From JAFMDF01 sp965222705 (GTDB taxonomy: Bacteria; Bacteroidota; Bacteroidia; Chitinophagales; Saprospiraceae): a stretch of 64,000 nt of DNA. The notes beneath the pieces are model-generated. The model was given only the letters and a program-made list of their open reading frames with translations. It was not told where the DNA came from and made no database searches. The translations under genes were made by a program, and so were the position numbers. The DNA is taken from contig CBDCUO010000055.1 in NCBI GenBank assembly GCA_965222705.1, positions 1 to 64,000 of the forward strand. The letters run 5' to 3'. Below, one piece after another: positions 46,482-57,528 of this stretch (positions are counted from its first letter, which is position 1; each line of letters starts with the position of its first letter).

Positions 46482-46486
46482 TTTTG
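46463..46486 (+). terminator. terminator hairpin overlapping the Arc-like gene's stop codon
   Basis: Stem TAGCCC / GGGCTA with a 6-nt loop (GAAAGA) is followed by ATTTTG. The second arm contains the start of the TAA stop. It would end the SPFH-Arc mRNA before the convergent adhesin gene. Confidence 0.65.
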
Positions 46487-46651
46487 TTACTATGAAACTA
46501 GAAGGGATAATAGCAAATATCCTTTCGGAAATTTTGTCAATGATGTGTCTATAACCGCTTTGTGCTGACCCATAGAGATTGACTTGTTGGAATGTTGGGA
46601 GAAAAGATCTTCCCCCAAAGCCGAAGTCATAGGTAACATTTTGCTGTGGGT

Positions 46652-49600
46652 CTATTTCAACACCGTTACATTCCCCTTGTGTAATGTATTCATCTCCTGC
46701 CAGACAAATTACTCGAAGGTAATAGCCATATACATCAGGAGCGACTTTTTCGCCTTTGTGGTAGCCATTCCAGCCAACCTCCTGAGAATTGGACTCAAAA
46801 ACTTTTTCGCCCCAGCGATTATAGATGATAAAATGAACCTGGGAAATGGCATTTCCCCGCACCATCAGAATATCATTGACACCATCATCATTGGGACTAA
46901 AAGCATTTGGGAAAAAAACATTTGGCTCTCCACAGGGAACGACTATTACATGGATTGTCACTTCTCTTGTTGTAGTACAACCTGTTTTATTATCCGTAAT
47001 ATTAACGATGTAGGTGGTCGTTTCTTCTGGTGTTGCGGTTGGATTAAAAGAAGACGGGTTATTTAAAGTCGAGTTTGGATCCCATTCAATGGTATAATCT
47101 CCAGCAGGAAGAATATCTATGGTTGTAAATTCTCCCTTGAAAATGGTATCCCGTTGGGGCAATGCGATTACCTCTTCCAAATCAGAAACATCCACGGTTT
47201 CTTTTAGAATTGCCTCACAGCCTACATCATTTTTTAAGATGACCGTATATTCTGTGGCTTCTTCTGGATTGACCTCTAATGTTTCGGTCGTTAAATCGGT
47301 ACTGATGATACCTGCTGCCGCTTGCCACTCATAACTGGTAATTGCCTTATCTGAGTTATTGATAACGACTAAAGTGCCGCTTTCAGGCGTACATAAATCT
47401 ACATTGTCTTGAATATGAGCATCAATTGCCAAATTTTCAATAGCGACCTGGTCAGTGACAGTACAACCTTCCTTATCGGTCAATCTGAAATAATAAATAC
47501 CTGGCGCAACCATTAATTCTGGCTCGTTGCTAATGATCTTAACGAAGTCAGGATCGGTTGCCCATTCAATGGTTCCTTCGCTTACCAGATCAGCAGTAAT
47601 TAGAACCTCTTCTTCTGTACAAACCTCCTCATCTTCGCTGAGTAGGTAGTCTTGTTCGGGGGGAACATTTGCTCGAACTATTCGATCTGCTTCACAGTCT
47701 CCCTGTTTGATTTTTACCATAAAATCAGTGGGCACAAAAGTGGTAGTGATTGGATTGGCAGCAGTTGGGTCGTCTAAAAGCTCGGCTGGCGACCATAAGA
47801 AATCAAAACCATCGTCCTGTGCGCCTGGATTAAGTTCAGTTGGAATGCCAGGGCAGATAGTAAGGCTTTCTGATAGGGTTGGTATTTTTATAAATTTGAA
47901 ATCACCTGTTTGGGAAGTAGAAGCATTACAGTTGTTGCTGGTTGTGATTTCCAGCGTCACTTCCATTATTGCATCTTTTTCTATTTTGATTTCGGGATTT
48001 TGTTCATTCGTACTTATGCCATTGCCAAAGTTCCATTTCCAGGAGGTGATTGTTCCTGGATTAGCGATGGATTTGTCCTCGAAGCGAATCAATCCCTCAT
48101 CCTTACAAGGATCATAATTGATTTGGAAATCTGCCAATGTTCTAGCATCTTCCACTAATTCTAGATTGGTAGTGCTTAATATGCCTTTTTCAGTAGCGCA
48201 GGGTAGGTTAGGATTTAATCGGAGGCTGATGGTATAGTTTCCTGCACTTGTATAAGTATGACTAGGGTTGGCTTCAGTAGAGGTATTGCCGTCGCCAAAA
48301 TCCCAGATATAATATGCTGAAGCCAGACCATCATTGGAAAAGTCAATAGTCAAACCATCGCATTGAGGCGAAGTGGCAATATTTGCGGGTGGATCTGTAT
48401 TTACAGAAACAATTTTGGTGGTTTTTGTGGTTGTACAGCCCCCTTTATCTGTAATTTCTACCGAAATTTCTATTTCTCCACTGTCAATCTGGACAGTGGG
48501 GGAGGCGGTTTCGAGTCCAGTGGTTATAATGTTTGCCGGTGTCCAGGTATAAGACTCAACTTCACTAGGCTCGTCTGTTTGCAGGTCGAGTTGGACAGGG
48601 TTACTATCACAAGTAAAAGTTACTGGAGCTAAAGAAGCATTTATGTCCCCATCTTTATTGATTGTGTATTCTCTGGTAATACGGCAAGTAGTTGCATCTT
48701 CCGTGATGGTTACGTAATAAGTTCCCTCGCTTAAGTCAGTTCTATCCGCAGAATTATTGGCTCCTGTAAGGTCTGCCCAGTTAATCGTATAATTATCTGC
48801 TGATTTTGATAAATCTAGGTCAATTGCTCCTAAAATAGTACAACCCTCATCGGCCAGTTTTACACCAGTAATAATTGGTTCATAGGAATCTACTGAAAAT
48901 TCTTGTGAATGGACGATTACTCCGTCTGCGTCTTTTATTACAAAAATGTAATTTTCGAAAGCCGCCAGATTTTTTTCATCATAAATGTTCCCTGACGAGT
49001 CAGTAATCGTTATGGAAATGGGCTGTTTTTCGCATTTAAAATTGCTGACATCATATTCTAAAACCCCCATTGCATCTGGACAAACAATCAAATTGGAAAT
49101 CATTGCATCCGGAGGAAGCTCAGGCTCAACCAAAGTAAAGCTCGTTTCAGCGGTACAGTCATTGGCCGCATCCGTAATGGTAACCGTATAAGTACCTGCG
49201 AATAGGTCCTCTCGACTGGCACCTCCTTCCCAACTATAAGTAATCATCCCATCGGGATTAATGGGCGTAATGGTCACGCTGCCATTAGGCAGCCCGCAAC
49301 TTGGCTGTTGGTGAATGGTTGCTTCTACACCCAATGGACAGATGAAACATTCGCCTGTTACCAAAATATTATCAATATTTAGACTACATCCTCCGTCATC
49401 CGAAACGGTTACAGAGTAAGTGCCGTTTTCTACTCCTGCTCGATCTCTTTGATCCACATCACCGGCGAGGTCTGCCCAGTCATAACGATAATTGCCATTT
49501 CCTCCGCTTGATTTTAAAAGAATAGAACCATTTCCTAGGCAACTTTTTTCTAAAATAGAAACGTCCACCAATAATAAATTGGGCTGAGTGATTTCAAAAC

Positions 49601-52484
49601 AAGCCTGTCCGGCAATACACTCATTGGCATCCATTGCAAGGATGCAATAATTACCTGCTGGCAAGGCATCGCTAGAATAAGTTCTTCCCAATCCATCTGT
49701 AATAATGGTCGTTACAGGGCCTATAAAATCTCCTGTTTCAATTATATCAAATTGCACACTGCCATCCTTTCCTCCTGCACAACTCACATGGGTTGTATCG
49801 GTCATATCTATGGCAACACCAGCTATATTATTGCTTAAAGAAAAAGTGGCTGATCCGGTACAGCCTGTTGTATTGTCCATTACGCTTACATTGAAAGTAC
49901 CTGCGGGTAAACCGCTTTGAGTAGCTGATGATCCCCAACTGTAAGCATAATTGCCGCTTCCTCCCTCTACCTCAATTGTGACAGAGCCATTATATTGCTC
50001 GCAATCAGGATATTGGTTGATAATAGGATTTAGGCTAAGTGTGCTTTCTAGGTCAATTTTTACAGTAATAATATCTTGGCAGCCCTCTGCAGCAGGATGG
50101 GTCACTGTTACAAAATGCTCACCAGCAGATAGATCTGCCCTGAACCCGCCGGTTGTTCCGTCTTCCCAGGTATATTCCAAATTAGAAGGAAATAAATTTA
50201 CCGAACCCTTCATTCCATTACACATTTCCGGGGTGGGAGAGAAGATGACTACTGGTCCAATATTGGCATTGCCTACGTGAATCGCCTGTTGCGTAGCGCA
50301 AATGGGATTATTTCTATCCGAAATAGTTACGTAATAGGTGCCAGAGGGCAGATCTTTACCTCCAGTGCCACTCATAGACGGGTCAGACCAACGGTAATTA
50401 AATTTACTATTGTCTTCCTGCATTTCCAAGCTAATGGAGCCATTGCTTTGTCCACAACTTGCTTCTATGACTAAAATATTTTCAATCACAGGCTCGATAC
50501 AATCGCAGTCTTCTCCTATAAAGGCTCCTGCTATATATTGGCAACCTTCTTCGTCAGTGACAGTGACTCCGTAAAATCCGGGAGCTAAGCCTGCTATCCC
50601 TAGTGTGTTGCCGCCATGACTCCAACTGTAGGTAACATTTCCTTTTGCTCCAAAAACAGATACGGTAGCGGAGCCGTCATTTCCCGCACAACTTACATTT
50701 CTTATTGTAGTAATAGAAGCCGAAAGGGTGCAAGTAGCTTCTACTATAATCGGCGGTGTTGTTTGCTTACAACCATTTGCATCGGTGACGGTTAAAATAT
50801 AAGTGCCAGGAGCTAAATTGGTAATAGACGGGGCGATACTTCCATTGTTCCATTCATAGGTGTAGTCTGGAGTGCCGCCAGATACAGATACACTAATAGC
50901 CCCGTCATTGCTAGTCATATCGGCTGAATTGGTCGTCGTGACATTAATTTTAATGGGAGTGGGTTGATGGACAGTCATTGTTTTTGATGCTGAACAACCT
51001 GCGGCATCTGTAACGGTTACGGTATAATTTCCTGCAGTAACTCCACTAATGACATTTCCGGTTGTCCCATGAGCCCAGTTATAGATAAACCCATTATTAC
51101 TGCCTCCTGTAGCAGTTATACTTATGACTCCGGTAGATTCTCCTGGACATAATACATGCGTTATTTGTTCAGAGATATGGACGGGACTCATTTCCGAAAT
51201 GTAAATAGAAGCGCTTGCCTGACAACCATTTGCATCCGTGACAGTTACGGTATAATTTCCTTCTCCCAAGCCCGTTATATTGGTACCATTTTGTCCATTG
51301 CTCCACTGATAGGTATAGTCTCCTTCCCCTCCGGTTGCTATTGCAGTTGCGGTGCTGCTTTGCATTCCGGCGCATACTCTAGAGTCTGTGGTAGTAATCG
51401 TTACAGAAGGCATTGGCTTAGAAGTAATTGTGACGCTTTGCGTTCCAGAACAGCCATTAGCATCTGTTACCATTACGGTATGAGTGCCAGGAGGTAGGTC
51501 GTTGACAGAAGCACTGGTGTTTCCTGTGCTCCAATTATAAGTATAGGGATCAGTGCCACCCATAATATTTACAGTCGCTTGCCCATTGCTGCTGCTTCCG
51601 CAAGTTGCTCCATTGGTAGTAACACTAAACCCAAAGCCTCCGCCAACAGTGGCTTCCGCAACAGAAGAGCAATTTCTAAAATTTGTTACGGTGATAGTAT
51701 AGGTACCAGGAGCTAAATTAAAAGCAGTACTATTTTGATCTCCTGCAACGCCTCCACTCCATTCGTAACGATACGGAGGGGAATTTCCGCTTGGGGTGAC
51801 AGTAATTCGACCATCATTAGCTCCCGGGCAGGTTTCATCCCTAACAGATACTGTTAGACCAGGAGGGACGGATTGGGTTATTTCCGGACAAATCATTGCC
51901 TGGCAACCATTGGCATCTGTAATGGTTACGGAGTATAAGCCTGGTCCTAAATTTTCTCTTCGGTCGCCGCCACCGCCCATTTCCCAAAGATAAGTATAAG
52001 GTGCGGTGCCACCAGAAGCTCTTACTTCCATGTAAGCATCGTTGGTGGCTCCACAACTGACTTCTGTGTAAATTGCTGTAATTTGCAATTCTTCTGGCGC
52101 TTGTACATCAGCCATTCCTTCGGCTGTTTGACCATTCGTATCCGTTACAGTGACTCGATACCAGCCGACAGCAAGTCCTCCAACAGCAGCAGTTTGAGCG
52201 CCTGTATCCCAATTATAAGAATAGGGAGGGATGCCGCCTTCGACGTGAACCGTTACTTTGCCATCCAGATCATCCCAACAAAGTAAATGTCTGATTGTAA
52301 AAGAAAGTTGCATGTCAAAAAGAGGATCGTCTATTTCTTCCGCTTTACTGATTGCGGTAGAAGTTGCAGGGGCATTTAATACCACTGAGTTATTGTTATT
52401 AGCATTTAAGCTGGTGATCAGTCCTAATAGAAGCAAAAAAACTGATAGGATGTTTTTGTGAAAAATGGTCAAGTATATGTTCAT
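46652..52484 (-). CDS. giant SprB-repeat and PKD-domain adhesin, T9SS type B, with a terminal frameshift
   Basis: A protein of about 1945 residues. The ATG at 52484 gives a signal peptide (NILSVFLLLLGLITSLNA). About 17 SprB-type repeats follow (for example GQATVNIMGGTDPYTYNWST and GTHTVMVTDANGC), then PKD-type domains (about residues 1290-1500; YIWDFGDGNTSTEANPSHTY, WKWNFGNGISTNEQNPEI) and a CHU_C domain (FFPNAFSPNDDGVNDILMV, IIYNRWGEKVFES). In the raw frame a CCCC run (46673-46676 on +) shifts reading after GDEYITQG and adds about 70 nonsense residues to 46446. Removing one base gives the expected end NVTVLK and a TAG at 46652. Downstream partner of the PorP-OmpA cassette. Confidence 0.9.
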
Positions 52485-52668
52485 TATCAACGATTTAGTG
52501 TTGAATGGTTTATCTTTTTCAGCCATTCTTCATTTGGCTGAACACAGAGATACGGAAACGCAGCGTTTTTCAAAAAAAAAACTGCTAGAAACTCTCTTTT
52601 TTCTCTGTGTTTTGTGTTTCATTTTCTTTACATACTGATTTCAAATTGAGAACGGCTATATCCTTTCC

Positions 52669-55125
52669 TTACTCCCCTTCTCTTTTTTCGCCAATGGTGA
52701 TTTCAACAATTTGTACCTTTCGCTCTTTGGATGCCTCGGGGCTATAAACGGAATTTCTTCGATCTCTAGGATTTTCACTGATAAATTTAGGGGCTTGCTC
52801 TTCCCCAAAAGATACTTCTTGTAATACCAGGCTTCCATTGTCAAGGTATTCTTTTAACATGCCGTCTCGGTAGTTTATAAAGTGATTCATTACAGCACTT
52901 ACTCTTCTTTTGCCCAGCCGTTTATTGTACTCAGAATTTGCGAGCGGACTAGTAAACCCACGAACGGAAATAACGGCAGTATTCCCTCTTTGCAAATATT
53001 TTATCAAGGTTTCCGAAAAGACGCCTAATGTGTCAAAATTGCCCCTTAACTGGGTTTCAAAAAAAGCGGCTATTTTTGAGCTTTCAAAAATATATTTTTC
53101 TCCCGAAAACCCTTTTGCATAATTGCTCATAAACTCTCTTTTCTTTCGATAATAGGCGGTGTATAAATCTTCATAATTGCTGGCGGTGGTAGTGGTTCGA
53201 CTACGAGGGTCGGGGCGGTCATTATCAAAATATAAAGTCAACGGTAGGAGGTCTTCTAATTCTACAAGTCCTCCCGGCCTCAAGTACAGCCTTTTAGTAA
53301 TCGTCCGATTGGTTGTTTCATTTACAAATTCTTTTGTGTCAAAATCTAAAGTATCAGACACATAGCCCACCAAACTGGCAATTAGGCGATATTTTCTTTG
53401 AGAAAAAATATCAAAATTAAAATTATTGCCTGCTGGATTATCTTTTATAAATAATTCGCCGGTAGCTAAATCAATTAATTGGACAATGCAATGATGAAGT
53501 GGCAATCGGGATTCTTCGTCAAAAGTAAGCGCGAGCAAATCCATTTCGAATACATTGGGTCGCAGATATAACTCCTTTACCAAAGTAGTGGAGGTGGTAA
53601 TATCCCTTGTATGGAAGTAGAGGGTATCTGGCACATAGCCTTCTTTGGTAGCGATTAAAAAATACCTGGAATCTCGCTTTAGATTGTCGAAATGAAATTC
53701 GTTGTCCAACTCATTGGTTCTAGCATCAACCAAAAGAGGCTCTTCCTCTTTTTCCGATACTTGGAATAGTTGTACCTTCGTACCAACCAATGCTTCTTTT
53801 GTATAATCGTCGAAAGTTAAGGCCTGCAAGTCAATATTAATAAAATCTACCGCAAAAATATCGTGGCAGCCCATATCGTGTTCATTCAATCGAAAACAGC
53901 CATCTCGACTGGAAGATAAATGTCCTTTATCTCCCGTTGGGTCTAGCGTAAAGTACAAATCGTCAAAACTACTGTTTAAAGGATAGCCTCCGTGCACTAT
54001 CTCTCCATTGGAAAAACGATAGATATCGTAGCCGCCCAGACCAATATTTCCTTTTGAGCTAAAATACAAGGTATTGCTTGGTTGATGATAAAAAGGACTC
54101 ACTTCATTTTCTGCTGTATTAACGGCTGCATAGTTGATTGGGGGGGCGAAAGCGCCTCGCTCATCTACTTCTGTAAACCAGACATCTAACTTCCCTTTTC
54201 CTTCGGGACGATCTGATACAAAAAATAACCGCTCTTTTCCCTCTTCATTATAAGCAACGGCGGGATGAGTTGTCGTAAAACCGGACAAATTGATATGTTT
54301 TGGCAGCATTTGTGCTTTGCTCCAGCTATTGTCCGCTTGTTTGTCCTGATAATATAGCTGACATCTTATTTTTCGGCTTTTTCCCTGATAGTCACAGATA
54401 GTAAAATACACCCTTTTTTCTTCTTTTGTGAAAGTTAAATGGGATACAGATTGCTCCAAGCGATTAAAATCATCAGCAGGAGTAGCAGTCCTATTTTCTT
54501 CTGAAGAAAGCGTTTTGGCATACAACCGAGGCGGCTTGACTTTTTCTTTTGTTTTTTCAAACTTTAAAGAAGAAAAGTATAAATGGTCGCCCATCAAAAG
54601 CGGAGCAAAGTCGGAATAAGGAGAGTTAACTTCCTCGCCCAAATGCCGTACTTCGTATTGATTGTCAATCTTTTGCGTTCTAGTTGCTGCCCATTTGCAG
54701 TCTTCTATATCTTTTCTTGCCCAGGCTAAAAAGGTATTATCAACAGGTGGCGGACTAGCCAGATATTGTTCGAAAAAAGGCAAGGCTTCTATATATTTCC
54801 CTTGCAATTTTTTCATGGATCCCACCCAGTAAATAGCCTTCGGATAATCAATGTCTCCGTCTAATGTATCTAGTTTCATAGTTCTATAATAGCCTTGTTC
54901 GGCTATTTCAAACGCGCCCATTTTTTTGGCAGCTTCGGCAAAAACAAATTGGTTTTTTACACTCAAGCTGTCTTTGGTAGTAATGCCAAAAAACTCGTCA
55001 TCTGCAAAAAAATGATCTTTATGCAGGGTTAACTTTACGGCCTCTTCGAAGCGCTCTGCGGATTGACTTTGTAAAAAACCGATAAAAAATAAAAATACTA
55101 AAAGCGTGCAGTGATATTTTTTCAT
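52669..55125 (-). CDS. OmpA-family protein with PD40-like propeller repeats (gliding/T9SS associated)
   Basis: An 818-residue protein with a signal peptide (LLVFLFFIGFLQSQS). The N-terminal helical region resembles TPR repeats (FAEAAKKMGAFEIAEQGYYR). PD40/WD40-like repeats follow (about residues 150-410; YSDFAPLLMGDHLYFSSLKF, NEVSPFYHQPSNTLYFSSKG), then two carboxypeptidase-regulatory-like segments and a C-terminal OmpA-like peptidoglycan-binding domain (VRGFTSPLANSEYNKRLGKR, RVSAV). This layout is that of the PorE/SprE-linked OmpA proteins found between PorP/SprF and SprB-like genes. It probably anchors the secretion or adhesion complex to the cell wall. Confidence 0.88.
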   Translation of the reverse strand: MKKYHCTLLVFLFFIGFLQSQSAERFEEAVKLTLHKDHFFADDEFFGITTKDSLSVKNQFVFAEAAKKMGAFEIAEQGYYRTMKLDTLDGDIDYPKAIYWVGSMKKLQGKYIEALPFFEQYLASPPPVDNTFLAWARKDIEDCKWAATRTQKIDNQYEVRHLGEEVNSPYSDFAPLLMGDHLYFSSLKFEKTKEKVKPPRLYAKTLSSEENRTATPADDFNRLEQSVSHLTFTKEEKRVYFTICDYQGKSRKIRCQLYYQDKQADNSWSKAQMLPKHINLSGFTTTHPAVAYNEEGKERLFFVSDRPEGKGKLDVWFTEVDERGAFAPPINYAAVNTAENEVSPFYHQPSNTLYFSSKGNIGLGGYDIYRFSNGEIVHGGYPLNSSFDDLYFTLDPTGDKGHLSSSRDGCFRLNEHDMGCHDIFAVDFINIDLQALTFDDYTKEALVGTKVQLFQVSEKEEEPLLVDARTNELDNEFHFDNLKRDSRYFLIATKEGYVPDTLYFHTRDITTSTTLVKELYLRPNVFEMDLLALTFDEESRLPLHHCIVQLIDLATGELFIKDNPAGNNFNFDIFSQRKYRLIASLVGYVSDTLDFDTKEFVNETTNRTITKRLYLRPGGLVELEDLLPLTLYFDNDRPDPRSRTTTTASNYEDLYTAYYRKKREFMSNYAKGFSGEKYIFESSKIAAFFETQLRGNFDTLGVFSETLIKYLQRGNTAVISVRGFTSPLANSEYNKRLGKRRVSAVMNHFINYRDGMLKEYLDNGSLVLQEVSFGEEQAPKFISENPRDRRNSVYSPEASKERKVQIVEITIGEKREGE

Positions 55126-55199
55126 TTTTTATTCGAGAGGTATTATTAAGGTGATAGTTTTCTTTTACTTTGGTGTTCAGCATAGTCCCGCGCATTAAA

Positions 55200-56225
55200 C
55201 TAAAAAATTGGACATATTTCAAATTCTTTTGGCGGTTGTACTTTGGTGAAAATATAAATAACAGAAAATTCAGGCCCTCCTCGATTGAAAGTGGCAACCT
55301 CGAAAGGGGAGGAGGTAATATCATAGCTAAAGCCAAAAGACCACATTCGATAATCCAGAATGATATTGGGTACCCAGGCATCATTCAGACGGTGGGTTAC
55401 TCCTAATGCGAGGGATAGTTCTTTATCTCTTCTTTGATCTATTAATACTTTTCCAAGCACGCCCAACACGATTTCTTGGTGTGGTCCCTGAAACTGACCA
55501 ACCGCTTGCAAACCCAAATCAAAGAAACTACCCAATGCAAAAGAAGTCATACCGTAAACCGCCAATCGCCGTGGCAAATTAACTGTTTCGTCTTTATAAA
55601 AGCTTTTATTGGGCTCGTTGACGTGGAAGATGCCTAATCCCAAATCAAAGCGGGTTCGTTTTTCGGGATTTTGAAAGCGATAATTGATACCTCCCGACAA
55701 ATCCATATAAAAAATATTGGAGTCATCGAATACTTCGCCGGAAGCTAATTGCCCATTGTATCCGCCGTCATCATATTGGGCATCCGTCCTTAATTTGCTG
55801 GTATTGAAGCGATGTTGGGCACCCCCCAATTGAACCCCACCCGTCAAGAAATGCTTCTTGGCAAGTCGGTGGGTATAAGAACCGGAAAGTGCCAGATTGG
55901 TGGTACTTAGCTCTAGGTCGCCCGCCTCGTCAAAATTGAAGAGTAATCCGCCCGAAAAAAGACTATTTTTTAGATTAGAGTTGGTAAATTTTTGCTCAAT
56001 CCCTCCCGTGAAGGTCATATAGTTTACGGGCACCTTGTTCCATTGGCTGCGATAATTGCCAATGAAGCGAGTATCGCCGCGAAAAAGGCCTGTCAGAGCA
56101 GGATTAATATTCATAGGAGAGCGGCCAAACTGAGAGTAATGGATGTCTTGGGCATAAAGTACTCCGCCACAACCAATAGCCAGCAATAAAAAGCAGCACT
56201 TGATAAGGTATAAAGTTTTTGACAC
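55200..56225 (-). CDS. PorP/SprF family T9SS membrane protein
   Basis: A 341-residue outer-membrane beta-barrel protein. The signal peptide ends GVLYAQ (about residue 26), followed directly by the family signature DIHYSQFGRSPMNINPALTG and FIGNYRSQWNKVPV. SprF of Flavobacterium is needed for surface delivery of the SprB adhesin. Here the gene is followed, in the same direction, by an OmpA-like gene (74 nt) and the SprB-repeat adhesin, the classical three-gene cassette. It most probably serves that adhesin. Confidence 0.93.
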   Translation of the reverse strand: MSKTLYLIKCCFLLLAIGCGGVLYAQDIHYSQFGRSPMNINPALTGLFRGDTRFIGNYRSQWNKVPVNYMTFTGGIEQKFTNSNLKNSLFSGGLLFNFDEAGDLELSTTNLALSGSYTHRLAKKHFLTGGVQLGGAQHRFNTSKLRTDAQYDDGGYNGQLASGEVFDDSNIFYMDLSGGINYRFQNPEKRTRFDLGLGIFHVNEPNKSFYKDETVNLPRRLAVYGMTSFALGSFFDLGLQAVGQFQGPHQEIVLGVLGKVLIDQRRDKELSLALGVTHRLNDAWVPNIILDYRMWSFGFSYDITSSPFEVATFNRGGPEFSVIYIFTKVQPPKEFEICPIF

Positions 56226-57438
56226 AGTTAATATTTTAAATTAACAACAAATGGGCAATAGATCCAAGCGCAATCAATAATTGATTTCAGGAAAGCAAAC
56301 AACGAACAGGTGGGTAAAACCTTCAATGGAATAATCATCTGTACTTTTACCTTTTAGTAAGTTTATACTTCCTTTGACAATTGCCTAAAGAACTGGAAAA
56401 ACAAATTTATTATTCCCAATTCTCTATGGTTTGTATCTCTTAGCAATGAATTTTTAGAAGGCAATTTTTTCCTTCTAAGCTCTTTCTTGTAATAATTGGG
56501 TTTTAAATCGTGTCAATTATTACGTCGGATAATCTTTGTGTTCCCTAGTGTATCTTTATATAAAGTAAGGAGAAATACTTCGCCCCTTACTTTAAAAAAA
56601 AGGACATTGCCACAGGTTTGTTTAAAATGAATTTGCAAATGCTGGAAGGTATGTTTCTTAATGCAGCTATTACTCCAACAGCTATTATTTTATCAACCCG
56701 TTTTGTCCATAATGTCAAGTCGGCAAGAGCACGTAAAATTCAGACCCTAAGCCAAAATATAACTGTGTAAAACCCAGGTTAAAGAATAGCAATTTTCCAA
56801 AAGCAAAAAAAATAGGTTGATCGGTACGGGATGGTAAATATTGTGGGCATTCTCGATAAAAACAATTTACCTTTTCAAGGGGAATGAAATTGAGCTGTTT
56901 TGGAGAATGGAATAATCTGCATAAAACAAGTCAATTTGGAAATGGTTAAATTGTTTTAGGAGTAAGTTTTGGAAGGACAAAAATAATAACATTTTTTAAT
57001 GTATATGAAATTAAATCCACATTTGCTAAAAAATGGCACTTTTAACCCTTCTTTTGTGTAATCATGAACCCTTACCAGCCGAACCAACATCATTTTGTCC
57101 ACATTTCAAATAGTCATCAGAGGTATTGAGGAAAAAGCTTTTGCCACCTAGTGACAGACCTAGTCGTCAGGGTATTTCAAAATGCACTTTTTCCTTTCGC
57201 TTCGGTTTAGTATCCTTTTGAGATAAATGGATTTACATTTAATATACTTCTACTAACAATTATAACGAGTTTTTGGCAGATTTGCAAAGTTTTCCCTTGC
57301 CGCAAAACATATAAATATATAATAATTGTTAGTAGAAGTATGCCAAAAGAAACCCCTTTTAGGAACAGGAACCTATTGCGCAAAAGAAAATTATTGATAA
57401 CTTTCCACTGCCAATGGTTTATCTAAATAAAGAAAAAA
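56226..57438. other. intergenic region, about 1.2 kb, no gene recognised
   Basis: No convincing ORF on either strand. It must hold the promoter of the leftward PorP cassette near its left end. The only structured part seen is the inverted-repeat pair at 57244-57341. Confidence 0.45.
57244..57341. repeat. 98-bp inverted-repeat structure
   Basis: A perfect 20-bp inverted repeat (ATACTTCTACTAACAATTAT at 57244-57263 and its complement at 57322-57341) flanks 58 nt of non-coding DNA. It could be a MITE relic, a processed structured RNA, or a paired protein-binding site. It lies about 100 bp beyond the dnaK terminator. No flanking target duplication is clear. Confidence 0.6.
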
Positions 57439-57473
57439 CAAAAAAGCCGCTCCCCTTTAAAGAACGACTTTTT
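57439..57473 (-). terminator. terminator of dnaK
   Basis: Read leftward, AAGTCGTTC pairs with GGAGCGGCTT (G-U pairs included) around an 8-nt loop and is followed by six T. It lies about 55 bp past the dnaK stop codon. Confidence 0.75.
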
Positions 57474-57528
57474 GCCCATTTATTATTAAATCTAGTGACT
57501 GGTAGTCTAGTGTTTACCAATCATCCAA

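Noticed and set aside
46446..46651. C-terminal 70-residue extension of the large adhesin
   Set aside because: It arises from a one-base shift at a CCCC run. The other frame gives the normal CHU_C ending, and the extension overlaps the convergent Arc-like gene.
47707..48117. Rightward ORFs inside the large adhesin gene
   Set aside because: Antisense shadows of SprB and PKD repeats with no independent support.
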